Position numbers and translations under genes: made by a program. The notes below the pieces were generated by a model, which saw nothing but the letters and a program-made list of their open reading frames with translations, was not told where the DNA came from and did no database searches. DNA of 64,000 nucleotides from Holophagae bacterium (GTDB lineage: Bacteria > Acidobacteriota > Holophagae > Acanthopleuribacterales > Acanthopleuribacteraceae), in contig JAUIFE010000002.1 of the NCBI GenBank assembly GCA_030429565.1, positions 434,001 through 498,000 of the forward strand, in the 5' to 3' direction. Positions 32,920 to 42,428 of this stretch are shown here, piece after piece (position 1 is the stretch's first letter; each line of letters begins with the position of its first letter).

Positions 32920-34209
32920 CTAACCCTGTCTGCCGAGGGGTTCTAAAAACCGCCAAACGCCACGTGTGTCGATCACGATTTTGCCGCGCAAGCGTTCCGG
33001 TGTGATCGCGTAAAAGGGTTTGTGGTTGACCAACAATACCACCATCTCGGCTTGTGCCAGCGCGTCGTCGCAATCGACCAAGCTAAAACCATCGCGGTTA
33101 CTCAAGCCTGGTGGCAACTGACGGCAATGGGGCTCAACCACAAGGATTTGCGAGAACAGACGTTCGTCGAGCCGGGTGACGATATCCAGTGCGGGCGATT
33201 CGCGAAAATCGTCGATATCGGCTTTAAATGAAAGGCCCAAGCAGGCAATTTTGGGTTTCACCATGGTGCCTGCGAGGTCGTGGATGCGGCGCAGCACATA
33301 ATCCGTTTTGTGTAAGTTGACCTCGCGCGCTTGACGAATCAGTTTTGCTTTATCCGGTGCCGCCTCGACAATAAACCAGGGATCGACGGCGATGCAGTGC
33401 CCCCCGACGCCCGGACCCGGCTGCAGCACATTGACACGTGGGTGGTGGTTGGCGAGTCCAATCAGCTCCCAAACGTCGATTTCCAGATGATCGGCGATGA
33501 GCGATAACTCGTTGGCAAAGGCGATGTTTACGTCGCGAAAGGCGTTTTCGGTGAGTTTGGTCATCTCGGCCGTGCGCGAGTTGGTCGCCAAGATTTCGCC
33601 GTTGACGAAGGATTGGTAAAATTCCATCGCCGCGCGTGTCGATGCCGGGTCGATGCCGCCGACGACACGTGTATTGTCGACCAGTTCTTTGAGAATGCGG
33701 CCGGGCAAAACCCGTTCGGGGCAATGGGCTAAGAAGATGCGTTCCTCGTCGTCGTTGTCGTCCTTGAGCGTGAACTCGGGGATGGTTAAATCGGGGCGCA
33801 ACTGACGCAACCAGGTGCCGATTTTTTCCGTGGTGGTCACGGGGCTTGTCGATTCCAAAATGACCAAGTTACCCGGCGCCAGGTAAGGCGCAATTTTGGT
33901 AACTGCTTGCTCGATATAGTGAATATCGCTGGTGTGGTCCTCTTTGATCGGGGTTGGGACCGCGATGATGAAAATGTCACCGGCGGCCGGCTCCAGCGAA
34001 GCGGTCAGGTTACCGCTGTTGACCGCTGAACGGACCAGCACGTCCAGGTCGGGTTCGTAAATGTGGATTTTGCCCTGATTGATGGTGTTGACAATGTGTT
34101 CACCGACATCAACGCCGAGGACCTCAAACCCTTTGGTTGCAATCAGACTGGCCGTGGGCAGGCCGATGTAGCCCAGTCCGGAAACAATGACTTTATGCCT
34201 TGGTTTCAT
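32920..34209 (-). CDS. wecC: UDP-N-acetyl-D-mannosamine dehydrogenase
   Basis: WecC oxidises UDP-ManNAc to UDP-ManNAcA using two NAD. The 429-residue protein shows the UDP-sugar dehydrogenase layout: [14 protein letters not shown] at the start, [36 protein letters not shown] and the active-site stretch [16 protein letters not shown] with the catalytic Cys near 255, then the C-terminal UDP-binding domain ([17 protein letters not shown]). These match the WecC/TuaD-like branch rather than Ugd. The ATG at 34209 with GAGGGA upstream gives the usual start, and it overlaps the end of wecB by 17 bases, so the two are translationally linked. It converts what wecB makes. Confidence 0.92.
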   Translation of the reverse strand: MKPRHKVIVSGLGYIGLPTASLIATKGFEVLGVDVGEHIVNTINQGKIHIYEPDLDVLVRSAVNSGNLTASLEPAAGDIFIIAVPTPIKEDHTSDIHYIEQAVTKIAPYLAPGNLVILESTSPVTTTEKIGTWLRQLRPDLTIPEFTLKDDNDDEERIFLAHCPERVLPGRILKELVDNTRVVGGIDPASTRAAMEFYQSFVNGEILATNSRTAEMTKLTENAFRDVNIAFANELSLIADHLEIDVWELIGLANHHPRVNVLQPGPGVGGHCIAVDPWFIVEAAPDKAKLIRQAREVNLHKTDYVLRRIHDLAGTMVKPKIACLGLSFKADIDDFRESPALDIVTRLDERLFSQILVVEPHCRQLPPGLSNRDGFSLVDCDDALAQAEMVVLLVNHKPFYAITPERLRGKIVIDTRGVWRFLEPLGRQG

Positions 34210-35377
34210 GATGAAGTCCCTCACAAATGCGTTTGGCGGCCTGGCCGTCTCCGTAAGGATTGTGGGCCGTCGCCATGGATTGATAGGCGGTTGAATCGTC
34301 AAGCAGGCGTGTGCATTCGCTGATGATGCGCTCGGCGTCGGTGCCGACCAATATTACGGTGCCGGCGTCTACCGCCTCGGGTCGTTCGGTTGTTTCGCGC
34401 ATTACCAGCACCGGCTTGCCCAAGGACGGGGCTTCTTCTTGGATGCCGCCCGAATCGGTCAGCACCAAATAAGATCGTTGTAGCAAATAGACAAAGGGCA
34501 AATAGGAGACAGGCTCAATCAGGTGGACGCGCTCTTTCACCGGGCCGAGAATGCGGTGAACCGGCTCACGCACGGCCGGATTGAGGTGCACCGGGTATAA
34601 AATGTCCACGTCGTCACGTTGGGCTAAGTGTTTGAGAGCGGTGCAGATGGATTCAAAGCCTCTGCCGAAATTTTCACGCCGGTGACCTGTGACCAGAATC
34701 AGTTTGCGCTGTGGCTGCAGAAAGGTAAATTGTTTGGCTAAATCCTCAACCAAGTGTGATTCGTTGTTGAGGCGGTCCACCACCCATAGCAGCGAATCGA
34801 TGACCGTATTGCCGGTAACCCAAATGCGGTCGGCGGGGACGCCCTCGGCTAAAAGATTGCGGCGTGCCGATTCGGTTGGCGCGAAGTGGCGTTGGGTGAT
34901 GCAGCCGACCAGTTTGCGGTTGCATTCTTCGGGCCAAGGCGCATAGAGATTGCCGGTGCGCAGGCCGGCTTCCACATGGGCGACGGGAATTTTTTGGTAA
35001 AACGCGGCCAGCGCCGAGACAAAGGCGGTGGTGGTGTCGCCGTGGACAAAAACCCAATCGGGTCGGTAATCGCTCAAGACGCCGCTAACACCGGCCAATA
35101 TGTTGCCGGTCAGATCGACCAAAGTTTGGCCCGGTGTCATTAAGTCGAGGTCGTAATCGGGTTTGATGCCGAAGACTTCCAGGACTTGATCCAACATTTC
35201 GCGGTGTTGTGCGGTCACACAAACCCTGGTTTCCCAGGCTGGTTCGTTGGCGAAGGCGCGGTAGACCGATGCCATTTTGATCGCTTCCGGGCGCGTGCCG
35301 AAAATGAGCAACATACGTGGTCGCGGTTGTACCTGCTGATCGGTTGGGGTTTGGGGTTGTTGGGTAACGGTGCTCAT
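34193..35377 (-). CDS. wecB: UDP-N-acetylglucosamine 2-epimerase (non-hydrolysing)
   Basis: WecB interconverts UDP-GlcNAc and UDP-ManNAc. The 394-residue chain has the family hallmarks [36 protein letters not shown] (catalytic His/Glu region) and [29 protein letters not shown] near 290. The ATG at 35377 has AGGA upstream; the frame continues for 86 more codons without family likeness. It heads the leftward wecB-wecC-bi-domain dehydrogenase operon, with the product passed to wec[16 protein letters not shown] leader of about 20 residues precedes the enzyme core and is likely disordered. Confidence 0.93.
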   Translation of the reverse strand: MSTVTQQPQTPTDQQVQPRPRMLLIFGTRPEAIKMASVYRAFANEPAWETRVCVTAQHREMLDQVLEVFGIKPDYDLDLMTPGQTLVDLTGNILAGVSGVLSDYRPDWVFVHGDTTTAFVSALAAFYQKIPVAHVEAGLRTGNLYAPWPEECNRKLVGCITQRHFAPTESARRNLLAEGVPADRIWVTGNTVIDSLLWVVDRLNNESHLVEDLAKQFTFLQPQRKLILVTGHRRENFGRGFESICTALKHLAQRDDVDILYPVHLNPAVREPVHRILGPVKERVHLIEPVSYLPFVYLLQRSYLVLTDSGGIQEEAPSLGKPVLVMRETTERPEAVDAGTVILVGTDAERIISECTRLLDDSTAYQSMATAHNPYGDGQAAKRICEGLHHETKA

Positions 35378-36110
35378 GATCCATCCTAGGCTTAGCGAAC
35401 AACAGGGTGCGGGCGCGCCTCGGTCGGCACGGAATCGTGAAAAAAAGCGGCCGGTTCCAAGAATTAGTGACCAAATATGAGATCGGCGCGATGACGATTT
35501 CGCATTTAGCCAAATTTGTAGTTCTTTTGCATACCGATTGGGAGTGAGAATTTCAGCGTAGCACAGGCCCTCGACCCTCACAACGCCAAAATCGTGCCGT
35601 CGTTTGCGTTTCCGGGGAAGGTGTTGCGTGGGCAACCTTATGGAAAATGGAGAGTTAAGTGGATGAAGCCGGCTTCGAGGTCAAGGGTGCCGCCCGATGC
35701 GGGTTGATAGCTAAAAAGTGTGATGAGGATCGATGTTTTTGGTCAAAAGTCTGACGCGAAACAATTTGGCAGAAGCGGGTGCCGGGCCGGTGGGTGCGTG
35801 GCATTTTTTCACAATTTGCTGCGGCCTAGCGCCTTGACCCAAATGGCTGATAAGTATCGGCGGGCTTTTTAGATGTGAACCCTTGATGCGGTTTTAGTGA
35901 CACTTTTGTCAGGCAAACCCACTTGTTTTGAAGAAGTTTACGAGGTCAGGCTCGCCACCTGACGCTGCTCGGGTTATAGTTGCTCTATTGCGATTCCCAT
36001 TCTTCATCTAGCCGACAGGCCCCCTCTTCTTCGCTGCTGTGCCGTTGCTTTGCTTTTGGCGTGTTGCGCGACGTTGGTTTTTCGGGTCGGCGCCTGTGAT
36101 TGGATCATCC
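35378..36110. other. Divergent intergenic region, 733 bases
   Basis: This region lies between wecB (leftward) and the GT4 gene (rightward), so it should carry both promoters of the polysaccharide locus. It includes copy 2 of the 17-base motif at 35985-36001. No gene-sized frame with a ribosome site is visible, and I found no strong hairpin. Confidence 0.4.
35985..36001 (+). promoter_or_regulatory. Shared 17-base upstream motif, copy 2
   Basis: CTATTGCGATTCCCATT, one base different from the copy at 26203-26219. It lies about 110 bases before the GT4 start and on the same strand, inside a region expected to carry a promoter. Function unknown. Confidence 0.3.
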
Positions 36111-37313
36111 ATGAAGATTCTGGTTTTTTATCAATATTTCACGACACCGAAAGGCTCTTGGAGTACGCGTTTTTATCACTTCGCTAAGCATTGGGTGGCT
36201 GCCGGTCACGAGGTCACCATTGTGACCAGTTGCTACGATAAATCCGATTTAAGTGCTTCCGGTTGGGTCAGTGATCAAGTCATCGAAGGGGTTCGCCTCA
36301 AGGTGATTAATGTCCAAATCAGTAACCGCCTCTCGTTTTGGCGACGCGTTGCCGGTTTTGTGCACTACGCTTTTTTTGCCAGTTGGTATGCGGTTTTTCA
36401 AAAGGCCGATGTGGTTTTGGTCTCGTCCGGGCCGATCACCGTGGGTCTGCCCGCATTGATTGCGCGTTACTTGGGCCGGCGCCGACTGATGTTCGAAACG
36501 CGTGACTTGTGGCCGGAAGGCGCGATTGAGTTGGGCCATCTCCACAATCCATTCATGCGGCGTTTTGCCTTTTGGTTGACACGGCGCTGTTATCGGGCCG
36601 CCCATACCGTGGTGCCCTTATCGCCGGATATGGGTGAGCACCAACAGTCCCATTACGGCGTTAAAAACACGCTGGTGATTCCCAACGGCGCCGATACTCA
36701 AGCCTTTGCCGTCAAACGCGGCGACCAAACCCCGCCGGACTGGGCGCGTGGCAAACACATTTTGTTGTATACCGGCAACCTGGGACCAACCAATGGGTCA
36801 CACCTGCTGAAAGCCGTTGCCGAGGAGCTGGACCGGCGACAGCGCGACGACATTTTGTTGGTTTTGATTGGCAAGGGCCAGGATTCGGAAATGTTAAACG
36901 CCGCTGCTGAGCGACTTTCAACGCTGAAGGTGCTGGGACTCATGCCCAAGGAAGACATTATTACCTGGCTGCATCACGCCACGGTCGCGCTTGTGCCTTT
37001 GGCCGATAAACCGATTCTCAAGACCTCTTCGCCCAACAAGCTGTTTGAGGCACTTTCTGCCGGTACACCCGCTGTTCAGACGACGACCGGTTGGTTGAAG
37101 GACTTGCTGGCCGACAACCAATGCGGTTTCACGGTGAGTCCTACCGACCCCAATGCCCTGATTGACGTGCTTGAAACCTTGGCCGGCGATCCCGAACTGC
37201 GCCGCACATACGCCGAAAACGCCAGGCAGGTGGCCGCGCGTGAATTCGATATTTACCGCTTGGCGGACAAGTACCTAGCCGGTTTTCAGGCCTTAACGGA
37301 GCGCGTGCCTTGA
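36111..37313 (+). CDS. Glycosyltransferase family 4 (GT-B)
   Basis: This 400-residue enzyme has the GT-B layout of GT4 glycosyltransferases such as WbuB: an N-terminal acceptor domain (ILVFYQYFTTPKGSWSTRFYHFAKH) and a C-terminal donor domain with SPNKLFEALSAGTPAV, the region that binds the nucleotide sugar, and GLMPKEDIITWLHHATVALVPL. It would add a sugar from a nucleotide donor to a growing glycan on the cytoplasmic side. WbuB-like relatives are often found next to an epimerase and the priming transferase, exactly as here. The ATG at 36111 gives the family start; its ribosome site is weak. It is the first gene of a three-gene rightward operon. Confidence 0.9.
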   Translation: MKILVFYQYFTTPKGSWSTRFYHFAKHWVAAGHEVTIVTSCYDKSDLSASGWVSDQVIEGVRLKVINVQISNRLSFWRRVAGFVHYAFFASWYAVFQKADVVLVSSGPITVGLPALIARYLGRRRLMFETRDLWPEGAIELGHLHNPFMRRFAFWLTRRCYRAAHTVVPLSPDMGEHQQSHYGVKNTLVIPNGADTQAFAVKRGDQTPPDWARGKHILLYTGNLGPTNGSHLLKAVAEELDRRQRDDILLVLIGKGQDSEMLNAAAERLSTLKVLGLMPKEDIITWLHHATVALVPLADKPILKTSSPNKLFEALSAGTPAVQTTTGWLKDLLADNQCGFTVSPTDPNALIDVLETLAGDPELRRTYAENARQVAAREFDIYRLADKYLAGFQALTERVP

Positions 37314-38266
37314 GCCGCGCCGTTGAACACCTGGTGCTCAGCGGTGCTTCCGGTTTTTTGGGGGGGTATTTCCTGGCCGAAGCACATCATTGCGGTCTCT
37401 CGGTGACCACCGTCGGCCGCCGTGCTGTTGCCGGCGGCGATCATGTGTCCTGCGATTTGGCGACGGCGACGCCGCTGTTCGCATCTTTGCCGACCGCCAC
37501 CCTCGTTGTTCACAATGCCGGCTTGGCCCATCGTGTGCCCAAAACCGAAGCGGAAAAGGCGGCCTTTTTTGCCGTGAATCAGGCGGGAACCGAGCGTTTC
37601 CTAGCGGCGCTCACGCCCCATGCCGATGTTCTTACCGGCGTTGTTTTCATCAGCACGGTGGCGGTGTATGGTTTGCAGCAGGGTGAAAATATCGACGAAG
37701 GGGCCGCGACTTTGGCGCAAGACCCTTACGGCGTCGCCAAAATGGCCGCGGAGCGGGTGGTTACGGCTTGGGGCCGCGATCATCGTGTGCCGGTGTGGTG
37801 TTTGCGTTTGCCGCTGATCGCGGGGGCCGATCCGCCTGGCAACCTCGGGGCCATGATTCGCGCGATTCGCGCCGGCTATTACTGTCGCATTGGGAATGGC
37901 GGCGGCCGTCGTTCCTGGGTTTGGGCCGAAGATGTGGCGCGTTTGGCTTTGCAGTTAAAAGGTAACGGCGGTGTCTATAATTTGACCGACGGCGTTCATC
38001 CCTCTTTTTTGCAAATCGAACAACAGTTGCGGCGTATTTGTGCCAAACCGCGAGGTCTGGTTCTGCCCCGTTGGATGGCGGGCTTGTTGGCAGGGAGCGG
38101 GGATGTTTTGGATCGGTTGCCAGGGGTGCGTGCGCCGTTTAACAGTGCGCGTTTGCAGAAAATGGAAGCGCACTTGATCTTTGACGACGCCAAAGCCCGT
38201 CGCGAGCTCGATTGGTCGCCCCGTCCGGTGCTGGACCATGCACACGAGGTGTTTCATGTCGGTTGA
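37310..38266 (+). CDS. NAD-dependent epimerase/dehydratase (SDR)
   Basis: An extended short-chain dehydrogenase of 318 residues with the glycine-rich GASGFLGGYFLAEA at the N-terminus, a catalytic pair in YGVAKMAAERVV near 145, and FISTVAVYG for the Ser/Thr. Sugar-nucleotide 4-epimerases or 4-reductases in polysaccharide loci look like this, and pairing with a WecA-like transferase recalls systems that make UDP-QuiNAc or UDP-FucNAc; the partner 4,6-dehydratase those need is not in this window. The start is TTG at 37310, whose second base begins the stop of the GT4 gene (TTGA overlap), with GGAG eight bases upstream. Substrate is not certain. Confidence 0.82.
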   Translation: MSRAVEHLVLSGASGFLGGYFLAEAHHCGLSVTTVGRRAVAGGDHVSCDLATATPLFASLPTATLVVHNAGLAHRVPKTEAEKAAFFAVNQAGTERFLAALTPHADVLTGVVFISTVAVYGLQQGENIDEGAATLAQDPYGVAKMAAERVVTAWGRDHRVPVWCLRLPLIAGADPPGNLGAMIRAIRAGYYCRIGNGGGRRSWVWAEDVARLALQLKGNGGVYNLTDGVHPSFLQIEQQLRRICAKPRGLVLPRWMAGLLAGSGDVLDRLPGVRAPFNSARLQKMEAHLIFDDAKARRELDWSPRPVLDHAHEVFHVG

Positions 38267-39275
38267 ATGGTTGATCCCCGCCGTGGTGGGGTTGGTGTCC
38301 TTGCTTGGGACGGCTTGGCTCGCCCACTTTTTGCGGCGACGCGGCATGATGGACACACCCAACGCACGTTCTTCGCACAAGGTGCCCACACCGCGTGGCG
38401 GCGGTATTGCCCCAATCGGCGCCTTGTTCCTGGGTCTGGGGGTGTTGGCTTTCCTTGGACGCGTTGCCATGACGCCGATGTTTTTTGCGGCCTGGGCGAT
38501 GGTGATCGGCGTTGGTTTTTTCGACGATAAGCTTAATCTGTCAGCCCGCATCCGCATGGCGGTGCACCTTTGTGCGGCAGTGCTGGTGGTGATCGATACG
38601 GGTCCGCTGGCGTTTATTCCTCTGCCGGAACCGATTTATCGGCCCTGTGTCTACCTTGCTTATCCGGTGACCTTTTTGTGGCTGGTGGGTGTGCTGAATC
38701 TCTACAACTTTTTGGACGGTATTGATGGCTTTGCCGGGACCCAGGCGGTTTGGGTTGGCCTGGGTGTGGCGCTCATTTTTGGAAAACCCTTGGTCGGTTT
38801 CTGTATTGTGGCGGCGGCCTTAGGGTTTCTGGCGCACAACTGGCATCCCGCCAAGATTTTTATGGGCGATGTGGGTTCGGCGAGCTTTGGTTTTTTCTTT
38901 GCTTGTTTGCCATTTTATTTACAGCCCGGAACAGCCGCAGAAGCTGTGTTTGTGACGGCGATGCTGTTGTGGTTTTTTCTTGCCGACGGAACCTTCACGA
39001 TCTTGCGCCGTCTTTTGCGTGGGGAAAAAATATGGCAAGCGCACCGCAGCCATCTGTATCAGCGTTTGACGATAGCGGGTCGTGCGCACCACGAGGTGGT
39101 GTTGCTGGTGGCCTTGTTTCAAGGTGCCTTGTTTGCAATGGTGCTGTGGATCGGGCTTGATTTGTCTTACAAAGCTTGGCTGGTAGTGGGTTGTGCCGTG
39201 GTTTTGTTTTTTGTGTATTGGGCAGGGGTGGTTCGCGCCGAAAAACGTGATGAACCGCTTTTGGTCGACGGCTAG
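38256..39275 (+). CDS. WecA-like polyprenyl-phosphate sugar-1-phosphate transferase
   Basis: The 339-residue integral membrane protein of the MraY/WecA family would transfer a sugar-1-phosphate from a UDP-sugar to undecaprenyl phosphate, starting a lipid-linked glycan. About ten hydrophobic spans are visible. Hallmarks in order: RSSHKVPTPRGGGIAP in the first loop, FFDDK (Mg-binding Asp pair), NLYNFLDGIDG, FMGDVGSASFGF, and the C-terminal loop HRSHLYQRLT. GAGG lies seven bases before the ATG, which sits inside the end of the epimerase gene (11-base overlap), so these genes are translated together. The sugar donor could be UDP-GlcNAc or a deoxy-amino derivative. Confidence 0.9.
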   Translation: MSVEWLIPAVVGLVSLLGTAWLAHFLRRRGMMDTPNARSSHKVPTPRGGGIAPIGALFLGLGVLAFLGRVAMTPMFFAAWAMVIGVGFFDDKLNLSARIRMAVHLCAAVLVVIDTGPLAFIPLPEPIYRPCVYLAYPVTFLWLVGVLNLYNFLDGIDGFAGTQAVWVGLGVALIFGKPLVGFCIVAAALGFLAHNWHPAKIFMGDVGSASFGFFFACLPFYLQPGTAAEAVFVTAMLLWFFLADGTFTILRRLLRGEKIWQAHRSHLYQRLTIAGRAHHEVVLLVALFQGALFAMVLWIGLDLSYKAWLVVGCAVVLFFVYWAGVVRAEKRDEPLLVDG

Positions 39276-39292
39276 TTGTGTGCCGGCAAGGT

Positions 39293-39791
39293 TTAATCCC
39301 AGAACGCCTGATTGATTTCAACGCCGTCGGCAAGCATTTCGAGCCAATGGTACAGCTTGTCGATGTCGGCGCCTTCGGATTTGGCGATCCAAGCCGGTGG
39401 TATGGGGTTGTGCCGCTGCTTTAAACAGCGATGGAGCAGGCGCAAGGTCTGGAGGCGCGATATCTCTCGTTCCTCGGCACGACCCACGGCACGACCCTCG
39501 GCACGACCTTCGGCACGACCCTCGGCACGACCGAGGCGTTCGATACTGGTGATGTACTCCATGCTGCGTTCTCCTCGGAAAGACGCAAAGCTGTTTTGAA
39601 TGGTGATTCTAAGTTCGTCGGAAAGTCCGCACCCAATTATTGAATTTGAACAGCGCAATGATTTCGGCCTTGGTGAGACCTTTGTCATCCAGCATGCGGG
39701 TCAGCGGGAATTTTTGGCGTAGCTGTTCGGGCGGGTTATCGCGTGTTTGCCGGGCCGCCAGATGTGCGGCTGTGACAATCGCAAACGGATT
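39293..39791 (-). pseudogene. Truncated, frameshifted copy of the neighbouring Rpn-type nuclease gene
   Basis: This stretch matches the 3' half of the gene at 39855-40850. Against the intact gene, the copy begins at the equivalent of NPFAIVTAAHLAA (39791, minus strand) and lacks all earlier codons. Alignment shows two single-base deletions, near 39638 and near 39575, that shift the frame and leave only the last part open (39293-39688, including MEYITSIERLGRAEGRAEG). The junction is sharp, since both copies read AACGGATT and then diverge. It is a decayed tandem duplicate and unlikely to be functional, though the C-terminal open frame of about 100 codons could still be translated. Confidence 0.85.
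39475..39534. repeat. Five 12-bp units in the pseudogene copy
   Basis: CGGCACGACC followed by two variable bases repeats five times. The minus strand encodes GRAE/GRAV repeats, equivalent to the array at 40049-40120. Confidence 0.85.
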
Positions 39792-39854
39792 TGGCGGCGA
39801 TCTGTTTTTTCAAGTGCGTTAGCTTTTCCTGCACGCTGCTGTAACTCTATGGTG

Positions 39855-40850
39855 TTATTTGTCGGCGTGTTGCCAGAAAGCTTCGTTAATCTCAGCGCCG
39901 TCGGCAAGCATTTCAAGCCAGTGGTGCAGGGTCTTGCTGTCGGCGCATTCGGAATTGGCAATCCAAGCCTGCGGAATGGGGTTACGCCGCTGTTTTAAAA
40001 AGCGATGGAGCAGGTGCAACGCCTGGAGGCGCGATGTCTCTCGTTCCTCGGCACGACCTTCGGCGCGACCCTGGGCCCGGCCCTCAGCACGACCCTGGGC
40101 CCGGCCCTCAGCACGACCGAGGCGTTCGATACTGGTGATGTACTCCATATTGCGTTCTCCTTCAAACTGACTTAATGCTGTTTTGAATTGTGATTCTAAG
40201 TTGGTCGGTAAGTCGAGAACCCAATCAATGAATTTGAACAGCGCAATGATCTCGGCCTTGGTGAAACCTTTGTCATACAGCATACGAGTTAGTGTGAATT
40301 TTTGGCGTAGCCGTTCGTTCGGGTTATCGCGTGTTTGCAGGGCCGCCAGATGTGCGGCGGTGACAATCGCAAACGGATTGGTCGAGGCCTGCAACGCTTC
40401 GGCGTCCAGCGCACAATTGATTAATTTAATCACTGGATACACCATCTTCAAGTGGAAGTCCCACTGCTCGTATTCAAAACAATCCGGATGCCATTGTTCC
40501 GATGGGTCGCCGAGTACCGCCAAACTGATAACCGGCTTTTGATGCCGATCAAAAATGCGGTAGTTGTACACGAACATACGTAGCGGCAAATCGGGATCGA
40601 ATTGGTGTTGAAACTCGATGTGAATGTAAATCAGGCGTTCTTCACCGGACTTGAGATGCACTGAAAACAGCTTGTCGGCTTCGCGGTTGCCGGTTAGGCA
40701 TTCGCGATCCGGCTTTGGCAGTTCCTTGTCCAAGGATTGATGCGGTTGCGTCCAGTCGATGTCCTCAAACGCTTGGGGGTAGTAAAATGCGATCAGTTGC
40801 GGAAAAAAGAGATCGCAGATCTGCTTCCAAGGACTATCGAATTGTTGCAT
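39855..40850 (-). CDS. Rpn-type PD-(D/E)XK nuclease family protein
   Basis: The 331-residue protein belongs to the Rpn/YhgA-like superfamily, PD-(D/E)XK nucleases once called putative transposases; several Rpn proteins stimulate RecA-independent recombination in E. coli. The N-terminal part reads QQFDSPWKQICDLFFPQLIAFYYP, and the likely nuclease core has DKLFSV followed by IHIEFQHQ, which would give Asp and Glu-x-Gln as metal ligands (Gln in place of the usual Lys). Region 235-260 consists of GRAE/GRAQ repeats before a helical tail. The ATG at 40850 has GGAGG five bases upstream. A frameshifted copy lies just downstream. Typical relatives are spread by duplication, like this pair. Confidence 0.82.
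   Translation of the reverse strand: MQQFDSPWKQICDLFFPQLIAFYYPQAFEDIDWTQPHQSLDKELPKPDRECLTGNREADKLFSVHLKSGEERLIYIHIEFQHQFDPDLPLRMFVYNYRIFDRHQKPVISLAVLGDPSEQWHPDCFEYEQWDFHLKMVYPVIKLINCALDAEALQASTNPFAIVTAAHLAALQTRDNPNERLRQKFTLTRMLYDKGFTKAEIIALFKFIDWVLDLPTNLESQFKTALSQFEGERNMEYITSIERLGRAEGRAQGRAEGRAQGRAEGRAEERETSRLQALHLLHRFLKQRRNPIPQAWIANSECADSKTLHHWLEMLADGAEINEAFWQHADK
40049..40120. repeat. Six 12-bp units encoding GRAE/GRAQ
   Basis: Units begin at 40049, 40061, 40073, 40085, 40097 and 40109; the last four alternate GGGCCCGGCCCT and CAGCACGACC-type sequences. The minus strand encodes a four-residue period (GRAE or GRAQ). Repeat number differs from the copy at 39475-39534, a sign of slippage. 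Confidence 0.88.
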
Positions 40851-41055
40851 GGTGCCTCCACTCGTCCGGTCTGTAACCCTCGCCTGTAACCGACACCTGC
40901 GCCTTCGGCCTATGCCTTCGGTGAGCCGCGCTTGTGTTTCTCGTATTTGGTTTTGGTAATGTGCTCCCACCCTAAACCAAAACGCAGCGCCGCTAATGTT
41001 AAAGGTGTGAAAATTATCGAGGCCTGTTTGTTGCTTCGGGCTTTTTAATGGCGAG

Positions 41056-41124
41056 CCCCGCCTTCAGCGGGGTCCAAACGACATCGGCCCATGCAACTTC
41101 GCGAAGGAAGTCCCATGGGCCGAT
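41056..41124 (-). terminator. Terminator-like structures after the aminotransferase gene
   Basis: A perfect 11-bp inverted repeat (ATCGGCCCATG at 41083-41093 with its complement at 41114-41124) has a further inner stem ACTTC/GAAGT, giving a long hairpin 24 bases behind the stop at 41148. A second stem CCCCGC-N5-GCGGGG at 41056-41072 lies beyond. Neither is followed by a strong T-run on the minus strand. Confidence 0.5.
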
Positions 41125-41147
41125 CGTTGGATAACCAAGAGTCTGGC

Positions 41148-42428
41148 TTAGCGATAACTCGCGATCATTTCCGCGAGGCGACTCAAGCCCAAGGCCAGCT
41201 CGTCCTGGTTGGGACCGTAACTCAAACGCACGAACTTGGTGAGGCGTGACGGCATGTGGCTGCGGCGCTGGCCGGGGTTGACATCAAAAAATACGCCTGG
41301 CACCGTGATGACCTTGTGCTTCAGCGCCGCTTCGAAGAACGCCATGCCGTCGCGCAGCGGTTCCGGCAGAGATTCGAGGCTGGCGAAAATGTAAAAAGCG
41401 CCTTTCGGAATCGACTTTATGCGGAAGCCCATTTCACCCAAGCGTTCGATCATGTTCATGCGTTTGTGGCGGAAGTGTTTTTGGATGGCGCGCGCTTCCG
41501 CGTCGGCAAATTCCTGGTTAATCAGGGGCAATACCGCTTTTTGCAAGGCGTGCGGTGCACCGCCGTCGAGGAAACTACCCGCACTGCCAATGCGACGGAT
41601 GATTTCAGCGGGGCCCACCGTCCACGATAGGCGCAAGCCGGGATAACGCCAGTTTTTGGTTAAACCGTCAATAATGATGACCGGATCGCGGTTCACGTCC
41701 TCGACGTGTGCCGCCGCGCTCAGTGACGGTTGGTTCTGGGCCAACTCATCATAAATATAGTGGCTGTAAAATTCGTCGTAGATCTGGGCACAAGCATGTT
41801 GCCGGCCGATATCAACCCAACGCGCCAGATCCTTGCCAAACAGGACCTGACCGGTGGGGTTACACGGGTTTGACATCAACACCCCGCCCAATCCTTGACC
41901 GACCACGTCACGGTAAAGGCGGTCGACGTCGAAACCAAAGGCCTCATCGCGTTTCAGCAAGATCGGAATCGGTACAAAGGCGCGAAACAGGCCTAGCAAT
42001 TCTTCGTACGCGGTGTAGTCCGGCAGGAAGTGGCCCAAATGGATGTTGCCCAAGGCGGCGGCCACGCGCGTCAATCCCAGGCGGCCGCCGGAACAAATGG
42101 CGACGTTGTCGACGGTGTATTGCGATGCCAAACCACGCCGATAACGGTTGTTGTAGAGTTCGGCTACTGCCGCGCGCAGCTCGATCAAACCCATAACCGG
42201 CGCGTATTCGTGGGTTTCTTCGGCAAGGATTATTTCCTGCAGTCGTTCCGGTGCGTCCGCCAACAGTCCTGTCTCCGGCGCGCCCTGACCCAAGTTGGCC
42301 CATTCGGGGTTGCGGTAGTAAAAACCCTGCTCCTGGGCGCGTGCCATGACGTAGATAACGCCGGTACGCGGTACCTCGCGGAAACTGGGAAAGGAAGACG
42401 TGGTGGAACCGTTGGACGTGACATTCAT
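41148..42428 (-). CDS. PLP-dependent aminotransferase, class I/II
   Basis: A 426-residue fold-type I aminotransferase. The PLP-binding lysine lies in DGLTKNWRYPGLRLSW near 255; SNPCNPTGQVLFGKD is the family's conserved Asn-Pro-Thr-Gly stretch, and YDEFYSHYIYDE contains the Asp and Tyr that contact PLP. The final ARG is in FVRLSYGPNQDE. This is the AspC/AlaT-like superfamily, so amino donor and acceptor cannot be told from sequence. GAGG lies seven bases before the ATG. The protein begins with a Ser/Thr-rich segment of about 15 residues that looks disordered. It stands alone, with a long hairpin behind it. Confidence 0.9.
   Translation of the reverse strand: MNVTSNGSTTSSFPSFREVPRTGVIYVMARAQEQGFYYRNPEWANLGQGAPETGLLADAPERLQEIILAEETHEYAPVMGLIELRAAVAELYNNRYRRGLASQYTVDNVAICSGGRLGLTRVAAALGNIHLGHFLPDYTAYEELLGLFRAFVPIPILLKRDEAFGFDVDRLYRDVVGQGLGGVLMSNPCNPTGQVLFGKDLARWVDIGRQHACAQIYDEFYSHYIYDELAQNQPSLSAAAHVEDVNRDPVIIIDGLTKNWRYPGLRLSWTVGPAEIIRRIGSAGSFLDGGAPHALQKAVLPLINQEFADAEARAIQKHFRHKRMNMIERLGEMGFRIKSIPKGAFYIFASLESLPEPLRDGMAFFEAALKHKVITVPGVFFDVNPGQRRSHMPSRLTKFVRLSYGPNQDELALGLSRLAEMIASYR

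Noticed and set aside
39293..40850. Insertion sequence, because Rpn-family genes are often named putative transposase
   Set aside because: No terminal inverted repeats or target duplication are visible, and Rpn proteins are nucleases not known to move themselves.
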